A DNA stretch of 64,000 nt from positions 41,740,306 through 41,804,305 of the forward strand of contig OY294070.1 in the NCBI GenBank assembly GCA_958510875.1, in the 5' to 3' direction. The notes beneath the pieces were generated by a model, which saw only the letters and a program-made list of their open reading frames with translations, did not search any database and was not told the origin of the DNA. This document shows positions 23,066-34,200 of the stretch, one piece after another; position 1 is the stretch's first letter; every line of letters starts with the position of its first letter. Source of the stretch: Endomychus coccineus. Lineage: Eukaryota > Arthropoda > Insecta > Coleoptera > Endomychidae. Position numbers and translations under genes: made by a program.

Positions 23066-23728
23066 ACTGATATTCTTAGAACAAGTTTAATAAAATTGTA
23101 GTACAAAATTTAGTGAACACAAAGACAAAACTTTTTTATGACGTTCCTTGTCACTTTTGCGGTAAACTTCAAATCCTCGGGCGCCAGATTTTTCTAAAGG
23201 TTTAATCCTTGAGGACTTCTGCTAGGGTCCTCACCACAAGGCTTGTCACTATGTTATCTATAGATAGCCTTGTCCCTAGGGTGGCTACAGTGAAGTATAA
23301 CCAGGGCCCATTGGGCAGAAAAACAGTATCAAAGTTGTAGGCTTTAATTACAATTGATACTTTGTTAAAACTTAGCTCATTCAAAGATGGAGCAGAAATA
23401 ACTTGATAAAACGGGGAATTGCAAATATTAAATATATAATAATAGGAAATACATTTCAAAATAATTCGAGGATCCAATTGAACGGTATATGACACAAAAA
23501 TCCACCCAGGTGGAAACTGTAAAGAAGCTCAATCGGTATAAGAAAACTGTTACAACATATCTATTTTTACGATATGTTCGGTCTTTAATTTCTATCCAAC
23601 GGTACGGAATCGGTTGATAAATGATTTACATTTATCAATTTACGGAAAACACAAATCAAGCAGAGTAATAAGCGGTGTACGGTAATTATTCAGATAGCAT
23701 TAACACTTGAAATGTTGTTAACACACTA
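23066..23728. other. AT-rich spacer, nothing recognised
   Basis: The open frame at 23202-23495 on the minus strand has no recognisable motif. No repeat was noticed. Confidence 0.4.
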
Positions 23729-24700
23729 TAGTCCAGACATTTAAGGAATTTTGTTTATCCGAATTTCCGCAAGGTCTAATTTTGGTCTATTCTTATGTAT
23801 TTTTACACGCTAAACACGATGGTGCAGTTTAAATTTGGATTAACCTTGTACTCGGAAAACTGTGGCCATTTTTTGGACCCAAAATGGCCATTTTTCGATT
23901 TTTTGCGTTTTGACCCAAAACTGTGGGTTGTATGGAAAAATGTTTGAAAAAATTAATACGCGATTTTTGGCTAGGATAGCTTCATTTCTACTCAATCCAA
24001 ATCGATCTGCTTAAACTTAAAATACTTGCTATTAAAATCCCTAATAGAACGTAGAATTTGGATTTCGTGAAAAATTTGAATTTTTCGGTGGTGCATAATT
24101 TTCAAAATGGCGCCAAAGCTATGTCTCTCAACCAAAATCCTTGAATTTTGGATATTAGGTGCAGAATAATAAAATCTTTCAAATCAATTTGGTCTAAGAT
24201 CGATAACACAAATATTTCGTCTGAAATTCGTAAAATACGAATTTATCGAAAATGAGGTAGGTCCAAATACCAGAAACCGAAAGAAGAGAAATAAAAATAC
24301 TAGGTATCTTTCCACCGAAACAGAATATGAAAGAAACAAAAAGTCTTTGACATATACTCCATTTTTCAATGTGCTAAAAAACACACTAAATGGGCCCTAT
24401 CTTGAGCCCACAACCTCGAATCGACTTCGGACCAAAAATCGCGTATTAATTTTTCCAACAACTTTTGCTTAAACGTTTCTCCATACAACCTATACTTTTG
24501 CCTCAAAACCCAATAAATCGATGAAAGGCCATTTTTGGGCCCAAGAAATGGCCATAGTTTTTCGAGAACAGGGTTAATCCAAATTTAAACTACACCATCG
24601 TATTCAGCGTGCCAAAATACATAAGAATAGACAAAAATTAGACCTCGCGGGAATTCGGACAAAAATTTTCGATTTTCCTCCTTAAATGCCTGGACTGCTA
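23729..24700. mobile_element. Foldback element with AGTCCAG ends
   Basis: The left arm (23729-24000) and right arm (24390-24700) are inverted copies. Shared landmarks include the rare stretch CGCGATTTTTGG (arm inner edge), TTGGATTAACCCTG/TTGTAC variants, and ends AGTCCAGACATTTAAGGA and AGTCCAGGCATTTAAGGA. The ends resemble those of the elements at 5467 and 33915. Confidence 0.7.
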
Positions 24701-24794
24701 CGATATATCAAACGGTTAAAATTCGGTCGGATCAGAAAATATTGGCCTGTACTAGGTTTGCGATTGCATATTCGGATAATTACTTTGATTGAGT

Positions 24795-25142
24795 TTATTC
24801 TGTCATGTCACCCACCCTTATACTAGCTATCAACGGAGTGCCCGGTAATTGTATGACAGTGTCAGATTTCACACACCTTGCACATTCAGATTTTAGACAA
24901 TTAGGACTTATGCTTCCGGGATTGACACAGCGCGCACAAACTTCAACTATCGTATCTGCAATAACCCCTACACCCACGGCCGGTGCTTCACATTCGGATA
25001 AAGGGTTATTACGATAATCAAACACACAACCACCCCAGCTATACTTTCGGGATTGGCACAGCGTGCACAAGCAGTTGGCGGTTTGGTCGTCTAGGATATA
25101 CTTATACTTCCGGGATTGACACAGCCTGCACAAATATATCAA
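24795..25142 (-). CDS. Cysteine-rich repeat protein fragment, unknown
   Basis: A 115-residue frame opens at a TTG; an upstream acceptor-like TTTGTGCAG suggests it could be an exon. It contains repeated C-x2-C units: LCRLCQSRKYKY, LCTLCQSRKYSW, VCARCVNPGSIS and ECARCVKSD. The underlying DNA repeat (TGTGTCAATCCCGGAAG variants) is read in two different frames, and both frames give C-x2-C. These could be zinc-binding pairs. The family is not recognised. A related upstream leader occurs at the right end of the window, so it probably belongs to a repeated element. Confidence 0.35.
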   Translation of the reverse strand: MIYLCRLCQSRKYKYILDDQTANCLCTLCQSRKYSWGGCVFDYRNNPLSECEAPAVGVGVIADTIVEVCARCVNPGSISPNCLKSECARCVKSDTVIQLPGTPLIASIRVGDMTE

Positions 25143-25199
25143 AGACGCCCCTGTTGTTCAAACATACACACTGTACACATCGTACAATTAGTTGAATAT

Positions 25200-25560
25200 T
25201 TGAATTCACGTGCTGATTCAAAACGTGCGCGGTCAGACCTATGACGGGATAAACTCAAATATAACTATCTGACTTACTGGACACAACAGGATCTCAGATA
25301 TCATGCAAACGTTACCAATTACAAACCACGGAAATCAATATATCGTAATGCCGGAAAATAAATATTAAGCTATCATTTACCTTATGTAAATTCACTAACA
25401 CGGAACACTACAAATTCGGATCTTTTAACCACTATTAAATCTTTGTTCAAATTCGGATTACTTAATCTTTAACTAAATTCAAATCCCGATTCTGAATAAT
25501 TATTACTCTATAATTAACTAACTTCAAATTCTGAATCTGATTAATTAATCATTTTTCTGT
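25200..25560 (-). repeat. Leader-like repeat shared with the window's right end
   Basis: Reverse complement of this stretch resembles 63700-64000, including GGTAAATGATAGC, GGCATTACGATATATTGATT and GTTTATCCCGTCATAGGTC. A conserved CATAAG/GTAAATG sequence looks like a 5' splice site in both copies. Confidence 0.65.
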
Positions 25561-25569
25561 CTCTCACTG

Positions 25570-27184
25570 TCATTTATATGTTTTTGAGGTTCTGGTCAAG
25601 TCCGTACCACCAATTCCGTATTTTGTGCCGTGGCCTTTTTTATTTATGCCCCGAACAACGCTCGAAAGTGACACTTCTACGGCGAGAGAAACGAATGTTA
25701 TCGGAGCGGCTCTTGGTCTATTCGAACGCCTTAGATGGTAATACAATATTATGGTGATGGGTGTACGCCGAGGCTGTTTTTTCCGGACATGCCGACAGCA
25801 GGTGGAAAAGCGTTTTAGGCGCCTCTCGACAGACCCTGCAACTGACATCAGGAACCTGTAAATCCATCACGTTGCGGCGATATATAGACCAAGGTGTTGA
25901 TTACGCCATCTTGGGAAGCTGCGGTCTCGGATGTAAGCCCGACTGACCTTAGGTAGCCGAAGGTCAGCCTGGATGACAAGCCGAGCGTTTCGATAGAAAA
26001 CTGCGTGTATCGCCTTGTCCACATGCCGCCTGAGCAAATCTTGCTCCGCGGCATTTATCTAGGCTTCAGGCCAGAAGGTTGCAACTCGTGGTTGCCCTCT
26101 AGTCTGCCTTCTCGACTGATCTGAAATTCGAGACCAAGTTCTCCCGCAGCTTTTTGTGCTGCCTTAACGATAAATGCCCCCACTCCGACCACCTTTACCT
26201 GGGAAGCTTCATAATTAGGACGCTGTTCAATTCCCAGGTATCGATAGCTCTCTAGCATCAAGGTGTTTAAAGATGCTCCCGTCGGCGAGATGCATATTCT
26301 CGTCCACTTTCGGAGATCGTCATCTCAACAAATGAGACACTGCGCACTTGTCTAATCCCAGCTCTATGCCTACGGCTCGGATATATTCCTCAACCACGTT
26401 GGGAGCTTGATGGAGGTGTTTCTCCCCCAGAGGCATACAGATTCACATCATCTATGTAGAATAAACGGGTGATCTGATGCCTCCGGTCGTTCGGTGGTCG
26501 AAAGTAATATCCACGAATCCGTCTTAAAGCAATGGAGAGCGGCAGCAGTAAGACGTTGAATAAGAGGGGACTCAAAGAGTCTCCTTGGAAAATACCCCTG
26601 TTGAATGCTACCAATTCTGTCAAGACTCGTCGTGTGCCTGATGTGATGGCAAAACGAGTCTTCCAGAGTGGCAACAGATGTTCTGTGCATCTCACTAGAG
26701 GGGTTGGTACCGCAAGTATAATAATAGCTCATGTGATGTTGAATCAAATGCCTTGCGGTAGTCAAACCAGGCCATGGAAAGGTTGCGCTTGTAGAGTATG
26801 GAGTCCTGAGTGATAAATATATCTATCACCCCGTTCTCCCGGCTTCTTTACCCCACACTGCTCGCTGATGTTAATAATTACCGGACCAATCGACCTCAAT
26901 AACCTAGCATACTAAGATTACTTGTAGCAGGTTTTGAGACAAGTGATCGGCCGGTAGTTCTTGGGATCAGATAAGTCTCCATTCCTTGGACGTAGCATAG
27001 TGTACCCCTGGACAGCCCAGCTTGGAATTTGCCGCTTCTCTTTAAGCCAATAGTCAAAGACGGCGGTGAGTGGAAGGAAATTTCTTCCCGACAAGAGCTT
27101 GTCGGACCTCATCCTCGCTGACTGCCTCGCACACTTCTGTTTGCCTAAGTTGACGTTCAGCGCAAAAACGAATTCTACTTGCAA
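25570..27184 (-). pseudogene. Degraded LINE reverse transcriptase
   Basis: Minus-strand pieces appear in the right order. IPSWAVQGYTMLRPRNGDLS with NYRPITCLKTCYK (about 27000-26920) is the finger region. RGIFQGDSLSPLLF and FYIDDVNLYA (about 26620-26440) are the palm with catalytic FYIDD. ESYRYLGI (near 26255) is the post-palm motif. The style GIFQGDSLSPL with F-Y-x-DD suits restriction-like-endonuclease LINEs (R4/NeSL type); this clade is an inference. Frameshifts and stops separate the pieces. The ends are not defined. Confidence 0.7.
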
Positions 27185-27199
27185 ATTCCTACATGCGTC

Positions 27200-27590
27200 T
27201 TTATAATGTGAAAAGCATAATTCAGGTAGAATGTTGATACTTGAACGTATTGTTCTTGTTTTTAGTCGTTCATTGACTTTGTGGACATGAGTTCGTATTT
27301 TATGAGAGTACTACCAAACAGTATACTTATAACATTGATGTGTTACAATTTCGATTATTCGTGTTTCTGTTCGTTTCGGCTACGTTGGGCATTTTTAATT
27401 GAAATTGGTGCGATGAGGACCCTTTGTGCTAATACAACCAGCTTTAAGTAATCCCGTTTTAGACATAATTAGTCTTCTGATGATGGTCGTGAGACCGAAA
27501 CGTGAGTAAAGACGAAAATAATAAACATATGTGTTAGTGTGACCTATTTCCCGAGAATTTATGTATAATCTCTTAAGTTCCTGCCCTGCC
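27200..27590 (+). mobile_element. PLE terminal-repeat fragment with hammerhead
   Basis: The stretch downstream of the hammerhead (GACGAAAATAATAAACATAT, then TGTGTTAGTGTGACCTATTT) recurs inverted at 35550-35607. It carries no coding sequence. PLE terminal repeats are known to encode hammerhead ribozymes. Confidence 0.6.
27472..27513 (+). ncRNA. Hammerhead ribozyme, canonical core
   Basis: Helix I is GTCTT (27472-27476) with AAGAC (27509-27513). The core CTGATGA is at 27477-27483. Helix II is GGTC/GACC around loop GTGA (27485-27496), with one unpaired T before it. GAAA is at 27497-27500. Helix III is AC/GT around loop GTGA (27500-27507), and the cleavage-site base is A27508. Every invariant core position is present. 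Hammerheads with this short helix III are known in PLE terminal repeats. Activity is inferred, not shown. Confidence 0.8.
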
Positions 27591-27599
27591 TTATATAGG

Positions 27600-29545
27600 G
27601 GATTGCTATCATATTGTTCTGTGCCCTATAGAGTTTGAGCTGCTCGCCACTAGAGGCACTTGGATTTCTACTGTTTACATCATTCTTTTGTTACCCAGGT
27701 GCCTGGTGATGATTTCTGGTGAACATCCACCATGGAAATATCTATAGAAAAGCGGGAGTTCGCCCACCTTTCTACGATGTTCTAGAGCGGTCAATGAATT
27801 CGTAAAAGTGACATCAATCATACGAATAGCTCTCTTCTGGATAGAATCCAAGAGCTTCAGGGTATTTTTGGGAGCCGAACTCCAAACATGTGAACAGTAC
27901 TTCAGGCAGGTCGAATCTGTGCTTTGTAAATTATGAGGAGCTGCTGGGATGTAAAGTAGCTCTTAGCACGGAATAGAAAGTTTTTGTGAAGCGGTTTTTG
28001 CAATGGACCCCACATGATCGTCCCATGAGAGGATGGTGATTCCAAGCATGGATATGGAAGACTTCATAGGAATAGTTGTACCTGACATCATCATATTAGG
28101 GATTGTCTTCTTGAGAAGTTTTGGTTGCATTAAACTCTACTAGATTATCAGATCCCATTCCAAAATTTTTACCAGATTTCCATTAATTGCGTCAACGTGT
28201 CTTTGTCTTGAGTAAAGCTGTGGACGGGACAGGTGGTCACATCCAGCAGATCGTTTATATGGAGCAGAAATAAAGTTGGTGCCAAGACATCCCTGTCAGC
28301 CTTCATAGCCATTGTATCGGAAGATATGCAGTTCTACCACATGGAGTGATCTATCTAAAAGAAAACTCGATAGTAAGCGACAAAGTTGAGGTGACAAACC
28401 ATATGGCAAAAGTTTCATAAGAAGGCTTTGGTGCCAGACACGTTCAAATGCTTTGAAGATATCCAATAATGCAGCTAGAGATTGCCCATGTTTTTCAATA
28501 GATTTCTGCCATACATGTGTTACGTAGACAAGCAGGTTTCCTGTTGATTACTGTTGACGAAAGCCATATTGCCGGTCATCCACGATTTTGGCGCTCGACG
28601 TTGATTGCTTTCTCCATCACTTTAGAAATCACAGATAATAGTGCAATGGGTCTATAATTCTTTCCTTTTTTCGGAATTGGCTGAACCCTAGCTGTCTTCC
28701 AGCTTGAAGGAAACACACCAAGTTTTTATGAAAGGTAAATAACCTCCGGAAAACTGGTTTTAATTCAGGCGCTCATTCCTTGTGAATGACAGGTGGAATT
28801 CCGTCCGGCCCCATAGACTTTTTGATATTGAGATCAAGCAGAATGCGCCTAATTGTGTGCTGACGAAAGACAATTTCAGGCATTGATGGCATCAATTTTA
28901 GGAGGGTCGTGCCCTTGTGGAAATAAAGTGGAATTTGCTGCAAACATTCCAGCAAGGTTGACTTTTTCTTAGTAGCCAGTGTGCCATCAGCTTCGCTTTG
29001 GAGAAGGGATGAACTGGAAGTGAAATTTCCACCAATTGCTTTGGCGACAGTCCAGAACGAACGGAAGCCGCTCGGGCATTCGATAAGCTCATTTTGGCGT
29101 TATACGCCTCTTTCGAAGCGTCGAAGTTTATTCTGTCATTGCAGATATTTCTGGTCTCCAGACATGGGTTACCGCGCCAACTACAGTGTGCCGTTTGATT
29201 CTAAGACACGGCCCTAGAACAGATTTTATTGAACCATCGTTCACCAGATGACGGTGATTTGTTGGTATGGGGTATATACGTTTCCATTCCTAGCCTGATA
29301 ATATCAGACATCTCTGGCATATTGCGTTGGGTCATCAGATTCAAAACATACGCTCCTCCAAGGAAACGCGGCGAAAAACTAGCGAAGACCGTCCCTGTCG
29401 ACTCAGTTGTATTGCCAAACTGTGAGTGGAGGTGTTGCATTAGTTCGTGGAGTGATATTGGGACAGGTCGTACTGATGAGTGAATGGTCAGTTTTCCAAT
29501 GGTGCACGGACCTTTACTGACACGCGCCATATAAACCAAGCCCAC
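27600..29545 (-). pseudogene. Degraded LINE (CR1/Jockey-like), endonuclease and RT
   Basis: Minus-strand fragments run in order. An endonuclease-end region has SGERWFNKICSRA (near 29240-29200). RT fingers follow (LDLNIKKSMGPDGIP near 28840-28790; SWKTARVQPIPKKGKNYRPI near 28710-28640). Then comes the palm (LPYGLSPQLCRLLSSFL near 28410-28370, APTLFLLHINDL near 28280). The C-terminal region has YCSHVWSSAPKNTLKLLDSI with QKRAIRMIDV near 27900-27820 and FYRYFHGGCS near 27730. The last motif set, without RNase H, is usual in CR1/Jockey-group elements. Several frameshifts exist and the catalytic YADD is not recognisable. Confidence 0.75.
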
Positions 29546-29660
29546 TTATTAACTTTCAATACCCCACTTGATCTGACTCAAGCTGTTTGTTGGCAACAGC
29601 GCAGCTTCGACGGTGCAAGGACCTTTACTGACACGCGCCATATAAACCATGCCCATTTTA
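29495..29660. repeat. Two-copy direct repeat
   Basis: GGACCTTTACTGACACGCGC and the following CATATAAACCA occur at about 29508 and about 29621, near 113 bp apart, at the 5' side of the LINE relic. In a LINE 5' region such copies could be promoter repeats, but no initiator was identified. Confidence 0.7.
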
Positions 29661-30487
29661 TTTCAGCTTGGAGATACATGCTATTCTCATCTGCGTCGAT
29701 TCTTTATTGCACTTAATAACTATCAACTGGATCAGACGTCATCAAATTGATGAACTTAAAGTAGATTAACTATAGTTTCTATTATCTTTTGCATAGAAGA
29801 ACACTTTTGAATCTAATATACGATCCTTAATCCAGGATTAAGAATTACTTGCTAGTATTGTTACTGCTGAGGAAGGGATGTGATGTGATGTAGCCGTACA
29901 GTTGTTGGTGACTAATACTATTGTTCAAATAGAAATTAAGAGGTTGAAATAGTCAATTTCTATTCACCATGGCAATTGTAGAAAGCACAGACTGCGCCAA
30001 TTTTTATTCTTAATAATGGAGATTTTTTTAACCTCCCAGACATTAAAATATAAACTGAGTCGCACCAAATATTAGAGTGGCACGATTCAAGATTCGCGAA
30101 GATTTTCTCACCAACTGCCATGAAGGAAATTATGATGAAGGAACTCAAAAATCTGTTTTAATTGGCAAAATTTTCGGGAAAACTGTAATAAAACATCTTA
30201 TCTTCATTATTACTAAGGAAATGAAATGTTCTATTGATTAAAAACGTCTATTTGAAAAAATGTCATATTTACAATTGTTTATAAGTAGCCCAGATAGCAC
30301 AGGACGTCCAGTTTATGTCCATTCTTGGTCCGAACGAAATCTATTAATAGGACGTCTTTATCTTTAATGTAACATATACGTTTCTGTCTTCATTGTTCCA
30401 GAAAGTTGGAAAATATTTGTGTATTTATATTTATGTGGATGAAATAAAAAATATATGAACTTGCAAATTGTGAATAAGATAATATTT
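29661..30487. other. AT-rich sequence, nothing recognised
   Basis: No coding or structural feature apart from a possible transposon terminus CCCAGATAGCACAGG near 30289-30303 (see findings). Confidence 0.4.
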
Positions 30488-30648
30488 TAACGAAATAATA
30501 AATAAAACTACTTTGTTATTTTGTTTTTTTGTATTTGTTAAATTCATTTTTCGTCTGAAGATAACACGTTTAGTGTTGAAACTATAGTAACGACTATATT
30601 AAATATCAGTGATAGTAAAACAAAGTAGTTTTATTTATTATTTCGTTA
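30488..30648. repeat. Perfect 29-bp inverted repeat around a hammerhead
   Basis: The arm at 30488-30516 is the exact reverse complement of 30620-30648 (ending in ATTATTTCGTTA). The hammerhead motif lies between. Related ACAAAGTA-bearing ends flank the PLE copy at 50945-52438. Confidence 0.9.
30551..30593 (+). ncRNA. Hammerhead ribozyme
   Basis: Helix I is TCGT (30551-30554) with ACGA (30590-30593). The core CTGAAGA is at 30555-30561. Helix II is AACAC/GTGTT around GTTTA (30563-30577), with one unpaired T before it. GAAA is at 30578-30581. Helix III is AC/GT around TATA, and the cleavage base is A30589. All conserved core bases are present; the variable position 7 is A. It is related to the degenerate copies at 37663 and 52294. 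Confidence 0.75.
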
Positions 30649-31038
30649 AAATGATAAACTATCACAAAGTAACGGCTTCCACAATTGAATTTTTGAATAA
30701 GATAATATTTTACTTTTTCCGCATCTACGTGATGTTTAAGATAAAATTCATTCAAGGCAGTAAAAGCACCGAGTCAACAGGAAAAGAAACGCTTGGGAAC
30801 TTTCGACAAGTGAGTAAATGTTCAAGTGAAGACGATGAATGTGCTTTTTGTAGATATCAAGTCGCGTTGTATTTGTAGGTACATAGAGAAGAATACATAA
30901 TATACCTTTCAGAAGAGAAGCAAAACAAAAATGATGAAGCATAACCTCCAAAAACATTATGTACTCGCCAAAAGGGAAACGGATATTGCTCCCAATTTAT
31001 TTACAATAATTAGTTTACATTGTTTTGAACTTTTGTTA

Positions 31039-31821
31039 CACAGGGCGAGGCAAAAACATGTTAACACTGTATGGGAGACTAAATATTTTTGAGAAATTTT
31101 TTTTCGCAAATTAAAACATGGTGTCCTGATATTCCATTGGGGAATGAAGGAAGATAGCTGCCTGGATGGAGGGCTTTCAGTCCCCGAGCATCGTACAAGA
31201 AAAATGCAAGGCTTGGACCGGAGAGGATGCACCATCGCGCCTGACAACTAGTATGATCTACGGGAAGTTTGTCTGGGCGGGCTCCGTTCAAGACGATTGC
31301 AAGGGGATAAGCGGTAGAACTGTCCGAACTGAAGAGAATATCATCCTCGTCCAGGGAGATATGGTAGCCAGCCCAACCAAGTTCACGCGTAGACTTTCTC
31401 GAGACATTAACATTTCGCAAAGGTCACTGGTTGGAATTTTGCAATGAAGCCATACCCTGCCCATTACAGTACGTTGTTTCGAGATTACCTGAACGACACA
31501 TTCAGTAATCGCTGAATTGGTGGTCCTCTCCCATGGCCAGCACGTTCACCCGACCTGACGCCATGAGATTTTTGGCTGTGGGGCATGGCGAAGGATCGAG
31601 TTTACGCCAGCAACTTAGACGACCTGAAATACCGCATCACTCACGTCATCGCTGGAATTCCTGCCCAAATGGCCCAGAGGGCCTCACATACCACAATGAA
31701 CAGACTCCATAAGTGTATTGAGAGGGATGGGTGCCCTATTGAAACTTTTAAACAAATCTCTACCTTGTAATTTAAAGTGTTTAAAAACCCATTTAATGTT
31801 AACATATTTTTGCCTCACCTG
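31039..31821 (+). mobile_element. Internally deleted Tc1/mariner-type element
   Basis: The termini CAGGGCGAGGCAAAAACATG (from about 31041) and reversed CAGGTGAGGCAAAAATATGT (to 31821) form inverted repeats of about 24 bp, flanked by TA (31037-31038 and 31822-31823). Inside are an N-terminal helix-turn-helix (31318-31440: TEENIILVQGDMVASPTKF then RRLSRDINISQRSL) and a C-terminal tail (31585-31767: MAKDRVYASNLDDLKYRI, then MNRLHKCIERDGC). The catalytic middle is missing, so it cannot mobilise itself. It is distinct from the mariner at 42656. Confidence 0.8.
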
Positions 31822-31823
31822 TA

Positions 31824-32532
31824 TATTGAACATGTATTTAAAATTTTTTATACTTCTGTTGTATTCGTAAATTCACAATTTTTATCATAGTCAATTCTCC
31901 GAGAATTGAATAATATGTTTTTCGACGGTCACTGCATACATCTTCATTTGTTTGTTGTCGTCACTTTATATACCCATAATTATTTTATATGTAAAAAAAA
32001 TCTACTCATATTCCAAGGTATAAAGAACATGAGACAGGAAATCAAATTGAAATTAGAAGCATTTTGACTAGCAATAGTAGGATAGAGACTCCAATAAAGC
32101 CAATATGATCTATTTGGATTAAGTGGAGGTATTTTTTTAAAATGTGAATATATTGGTATATTACCAAAACCAAGTGCTCACCATGATTTAAGTTTCAGAT
32201 GACTGAACAACAATTGCTGCCAAGAATACTTCTACCTATGATGAATAAGTTGAAGTTGTCCTTTTCAAGAAACCACAGAAGTATAAACGAAATATAGCTC
32301 ATTTCAGATGTAAGTATGTATTATTCTTAAATGATTTCAATTTCAGGTGCAAACAGGCATTGTTACATGCAATATCAACTGTCCTCATTGTTGCATGGTG
32401 CAACTGAAAATTGATGGTAACTGATGAATGTGACTATGTTTTATTTCATAAAAATGTTTTATTTAGTGTATCACAGTGATTTAGAATTGTTAATTAAATA
32501 TCAATTGATGGGATAATTCCCAATATTTTCAG
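31824..32532. other. AT-rich sequence, no firm gene
   Basis: Acceptor-like TTTCAG sites occur (for example near 32344) but no coding motif could be attached to them. Confidence 0.4.
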
Positions 32533-32732
32533 ACTTTCATCTCAAAATCATTCTAAGAAAAGTGCTGGTACATGAAACAGCCAAGAAGTCTTTCATGGAA
32601 AATTATGTTGATAATGAAAACAATTCAATTTTCTTGAAATACCAACCAAGTATCAAATTTCCAATAGATACCATGGAAGAAATCGAGCAATTTGAGGAAT
32701 CTATGAAAAATGAGAAAGATTTTTCAGAAGTT
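32533..32732 (+). CDS. Candidate exon with DUF4806-like motif
   Basis: The stretch lies between acceptor TATTTTCAG and donor GTAAGT and is open throughout (two bases plus 66 codons, no start). The end IKFPIDTMEEIEQFEESMKN followed by EKDFSEVV resembles the start of the DUF4806 domain (FPI-T-EE-x-x-FE). That domain is found in many insect proteins of unknown role. The next exon is not found: an LTR begins at about 32894, soon after another acceptor-like site (32866). It may be a host gene fragment or part of a repeat. Confidence 0.4.
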
Positions 32733-32893
32733 GTAAGTTCTAAAAAGTATTTGAGTTAGTTCTATGTCAATTCACATAGATATCTAGTTTCAATATACAG
32801 TTAAAAAATGATGCACCTATACTGTTGAAATAGAAATCAATTTTATTAAAAAATTTTGGTTTCAGGTCAATGAAATGTCGCATTTTAACGCTT

Positions 32894-33126
32894 GTTACTT
32901 TATGTGAACCTGCTGACTATGTAACTCATCGGCAACTGACCCGAGATAATTCCAAGAACTGCAAGTTATCTCTTTACAGGTGTTGGAAATAATTAACATA
33001 ATATATTCATTCTGATATACTGCTTCGCCTTGTGCAGATCTATTCTGAATCATTTATTATATGTTTTAATAAAGTCAATTTTTTAACATTTTATAAAAAC
33101 AAGTTACCCTGATAGAGTAACGTAAC
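32894..33126 (+). repeat. LTR of a second Ty3/gypsy element
   Basis: The LTR starts about GTTACTTTATG and ends GTAAC at 33126, directly before a primer binding site. A TTAATAAAG polyadenylation-type signal lies near 33069. The left border is approximate and no second LTR was found. Confidence 0.65.
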
Positions 33127-33144
33127 TGGCGCAGTCGGTAGGAT
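33127..33144 (+). other. Primer binding site (serine-tRNA type)
   Basis: TGGCGCAGTCGGTAGGAT follows the LTR directly. This is the serine-tRNA primer site known from the 17.6/297 group of gypsy elements. Confidence 0.85.
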
Positions 33145-33407
33145 AGTAGTGAGACGGTGGAAATTGGTGTCGGTTTGTTTCAACGATTTACTCGCTAATC
33201 GAACAAAGTGAACGTAAACTTGACTAAACTCCGTCCATACATCGTTCATTGTATTGGTAAAGTGAACAAAGGGCAGTGGACAACATCTTCAAAGCCGCAG
33301 TTAGCAGACGACATCAATCGCCGAAGCATCTATAGTTAAGAAATGGAAACATTTGGATTCATACTGTAAGTTCTCATTAATTTTCATCTCAATCTTTCCT
33401 TATTTTG

Positions 33408-33765
33408 ATGAATTCATCCGATTCTGAATTCAAAGTAAATAACAGTATTCCTGTAAGTTCTCCCATTAGAACAAACAAGCTAAATACTATTAGCACTGAT
33501 AATTCTGCAATTATGGCTAAATTACAGAGATTTCATTTAAATGCAACCCCACTTATAATGGTGATCAAGCAACTTTAGCAATATTTATCGCTGCTTGCGA
33601 AAACTTATTAGCTACATATGCTGACCGAGTTAATGCGAATAATCCGAAAAACGAATGGCTATTTTAAGAATCAATTGATTCAATATTTTTCGGATCAAAA
33701 GTGTTTGAAATCCGAACCAAGAGCATGTCATCAGTTCGGAATGCGTGTACAAGATATGCGTAGTT
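33408..33765 (+). pseudogene. Gypsy gag fragment
   Basis: From ATG 33408 the frame gives a Ser/Thr/Asn-rich start. After a one-base shift near 33549 it reads TYNGDQATLAIFIAACENLL, the gag motif of the 17.6/297-like group. A TAA follows at about 33666. The gene is cut at 33766 by a mariner end. Only about 120 codons remain; protease and pol are absent. Confidence 0.7.
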
Positions 33766-33767
33766 TA

Positions 33768-33914
33768 CGAGGGCAAGGTGAAAAGTCCTTAAAAATTAAA
33801 CAGATTTGGCCACAATCCCATGTCACTTTTGTGATGCACCATCTTTGACCGGAACGCATACAAATTTTCAGACTGATATGTCATTCAGTTCTGTTTTGAC
33901 ACCTATCGAAAGCA
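33768..33914 (+). mobile_element. Mariner left end
   Basis: It starts at a TA (33766-33767) with CGAGGGCAAGGTGAAAAGTC and matches the left end of the mariner at 42656-42810, including the GACACCTATCGAAAGCAA region. It is cut at 33915 by a foldback terminus. No transposase and no right end were found. Confidence 0.75.
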
Positions 33915-34200
33915 ATAGTCCAGGCAATGAACCGGAAAATAAAATAAAAATATATAGTAAGTTAGAATTAAAAATTTTTTTTTGCATTTTGTTCCTAATA
34001 CTTTTTGCGCCAAATTGGAAAAATTGTATTTTAACGATTGCGGAGCCAAAAATGGGTATTTTGACCCAAAGCAAAATGCAAGTTTGATGCCCTCTATGAC
34101 ATATACAAAATCTAACCACTTTGCTTTCGTAAACAAGAGAAAGTAGAACATTTTAAAAATTTTGGGTCCGAAAAAAATTCAAAAAATTTTCAGGTTAGAA
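33915..34200 (+). mobile_element. Foldback element left terminus (copy of 5467 family)
   Basis: It begins TAGTCCAGGCAATGAACCGG and continues with GTAAGTTAGAAT and GCATTTTGTTCCTAATAC, as at 5467-5560. The internal sequence differs beyond about 33995. A CGTGATCAGCGCCCC motif occurs at 34577, so the element may extend at least that far. The right terminus was not found. Confidence 0.6.
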
